Origin: Bacteroidota bacterium
Lineage (GTDB): Bacteria > Bacteroidota > Bacteroidia > Chitinophagales > Chitinophagaceae
Direction: 5' to 3'
NCBI GenBank assembly: GCA_028875875.1
Contig: JAGWUV010000013.1
Span: 1 to 64,000 of the forward strand
DNA length: 64,000 bases
The notes under the pieces are model-generated. The model worked only from the letters and a program-made list of their open reading frames with translations. It was not told the DNA's origin and did no database searches. A program made the position numbers and the translations under genes. Of this stretch, positions 63,082-64,000 are shown piece by piece. Each line of letters opens with the position of its first letter. The first letter of the stretch is position 1.

Positions 63082-63089
63082 CAAATATA
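63082..63089 (-). promoter_or_regulatory. Putative -7 box of trxA
   Basis: TATATTTG on the minus strand is the same 8-mer as ahead of pdhA, 93 bp before the ATG. The -33 region is not clear. Confidence 0.35.
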
Positions 63090-63182
63090 AATCCAATTTA
63101 TTCCCCGTGCTTTTTTGACTTATCCACCCCTGTTACTTATGACGATGCCATGACGAAAACCTGACAGCCGGGCAGTTATTCA

Positions 63183-64000
63183 TTATGTGTTTAGCCCAAC
63201 TGCCACTTCCACATCAGGATTGTTCATTAAAAATTCTGCCATCTCTTCGTTCATTTCAAAACCACGATCGAAGGTATATAAACTCACCTTCAGGTTTTCT
63301 TTAGGTTCGATGATATTGAAACGAAGCGATGATTTGCCCGGATGGGCTTTTACATTCTTCTCCACGAATGAAACAAAGTCTTCATTGATAGCTCCCGGGT
63401 GCAGGCTTAATTCGATGTTCTTGGTAAGTGTTTGCTTAACTGTTTCGAGTAACGACATACTGGTGATCTTGAACTCGAAGTTGTTGGGCTGGTTAAACCT
63501 GTTACGGAAAAAGCCATTCAGCAAGATATTCTGTCCTTTTTCAAGATAGTTCTGGAAACGAACATAATCTTCGCTCCACAAAACAAAATCAGTTTTGCCA
63601 CTGAAATCTTCTATCACAAAAGAACCGAAATTCTTTCCTGTTTTGGTAACCCTGTGTTGTACATCGATCACCAATCCTGCAATGCGGAAACTTTTATTGA
63701 GGTTTGCTGCGATCAGGGTAGATGAATCTTTGTATTCATTAAAATCGCCCAGCTTCATAATACCATAATACGTTAGTTCGAACTTGAAGTGGTCTAACGG
63801 ATGGCCGCTTAAGAACATACCTGTTACTTCTTTCTCGTGTTCCAGCTTTTCCGTTAGGGTCCATGGTTCACACACAGGTATTTTAGGAACGGGTACTTCC
63901 ATTGCCACGGGAAGGTCACCAAACAATGTGTTCGTAGTGCCCGCTGCCAACTGCGTTTGAGCCTGGCCGTATTGAATAATCTTTTCAATACCGCTCGACC
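63183..64000 (-). CDS. dnaE: DNA polymerase III alpha subunit, C-terminal part (runs off right edge)
   Basis: About 272 C-terminal residues of the replicative polymerase. The frame is open to the window edge. Seen: EPWTLTEKLEHEKEVTGMFLSGHPLDHF, a DnaE segment of the tail, then an OB-fold region (FRIAGLVIDVQHRVTKTGKNFGSFVIEDFSGKTDFVLW in parts) that resembles the ssDNA-binding OB domain, and a Bacteroidota-typical C-terminal ~100 residues (ending NNPDVEVAVGLNT). The 5' part with the catalytic PHP and palm domains is outside. Independent of trxA by 193 bp. Confidence 0.93.
   Translation of the reverse strand, partial: SSGIEKIIQYGQAQTQLAAGTTNTLFGDLPVAMEVPVPKIPVCEPWTLTEKLEHEKEVTGMFLSGHPLDHFKFELTYYGIMKLGDFNEYKDSSTLIAANLNKSFRIAGLVIDVQHRVTKTGKNFGSFVIEDFSGKTDFVLWSEDYVRFQNYLEKGQNILLNGFFRNRFNQPNNFEFKITSMSLLETVKQTLTKNIELSLHPGAINEDFVSFVEKNVKAHPGKSSLRFNIIEPKENLKVSLYTFDRGFEMNEEMAEFLMNNPDVEVAVGLNT

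Noticed and set aside
1-64000. CRISPR array, tRNA, rRNA, phage or insertion sequence
   Set aside because: No regularly spaced repeats, cloverleaf-like gene, transposase or integrase was found on reading both strands.

Overview
The window looks like a chromosomal segment of a Bacteroidota bacterium, most likely a member of the Chitinophagia/Chitinophagaceae. The signs are a fused SecDF, a NusB with a long N-terminal extension in a nusB-DUF1573-yajC-coaE block, the Bacteroidota-type GlmU-like protein, many lipoproteins ending in ...SC/AC lipoboxes, PKD and DUF4397 surface proteins, hardly any Shine-Dalgarno sequences, and several TAnnTTTG boxes (the Bacteroidota sigma-A -7 element) just ahead of start codons. 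No rRNA, tRNA, CRISPR array, transposase or phage gene was found. Family-level placement is inference.

Layout. 1-6.8 kb: 3'-truncated ychF, a SpmA/SpmB fusion, a cysteine-free sirtuin, an EVE protein, a LutA-like Fe-S protein, ribH, a TPR protein and pdhA. 6.8-9.8 kb: an AT-rich insert with a WecG/TagA glycosyltransferase and a GDP-mannose 3,5-epimerase-like gene, flanked by gene-poor DNA. 9.8-18.9 kb: HAD hydrolase, MFS exporter, a four-helix membrane protein paired with a YceI protein, P5C dehydrogenase, a class I isoprenoid-synthase-like protein, GlmU-like, tpiA and hemerythrin genes. 18.9-32.3 kb: an OprB-like porin followed by two tandem CzcCBA-type metal efflux operons, the second headed by a small protein of unknown function. 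32.4-42.9 kb: secDF, a lysoplasmalogenase-like gene, groES-groEL, a secreted truncated-haemoglobin-like lipoprotein next to a membrane protein with an HMA-like fold, and the nusB-yajC-coaE block. 43-49 kb: small membrane, Nudix and ABM proteins, an RlmK-like methyltransferase, an oxidoreductase and an aminotransferase. 49-54 kb: DUF4397 and PKD lipoproteins, a class A beta-lactamase-fold lipoprotein and L-serine dehydratase. 54-64 kb: Tag glycosylase, a Pif1-like helicase with a RecQ-type tail, a short SSB, an L,D-transpeptidase-like gene, mqnE (futalosine menaquinone route), a concentrative nucleoside transporter, trxA and the 3' end of dnaE.

Most genes are core metabolism or cell-envelope functions. 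The least explained content is outside the genes: a dispersed repeat built on TTTTCAATSTGAYGGC (54.1, 54.9 and 58.7 kb), which at 58.7 kb forms a long imperfect inverted repeat; a second dispersed element in the ychF and groES-groEL spacers; a long bulged hairpin beside groEL; and palindromes ahead of both efflux operons and ssb. Among proteins, the most interesting are the haemoglobin-like lipoprotein pair, the YceI partner with membrane histidines, and the isoprenoid-synthase-like protein. I found no clear multi-gene defence system or other wholly new system.
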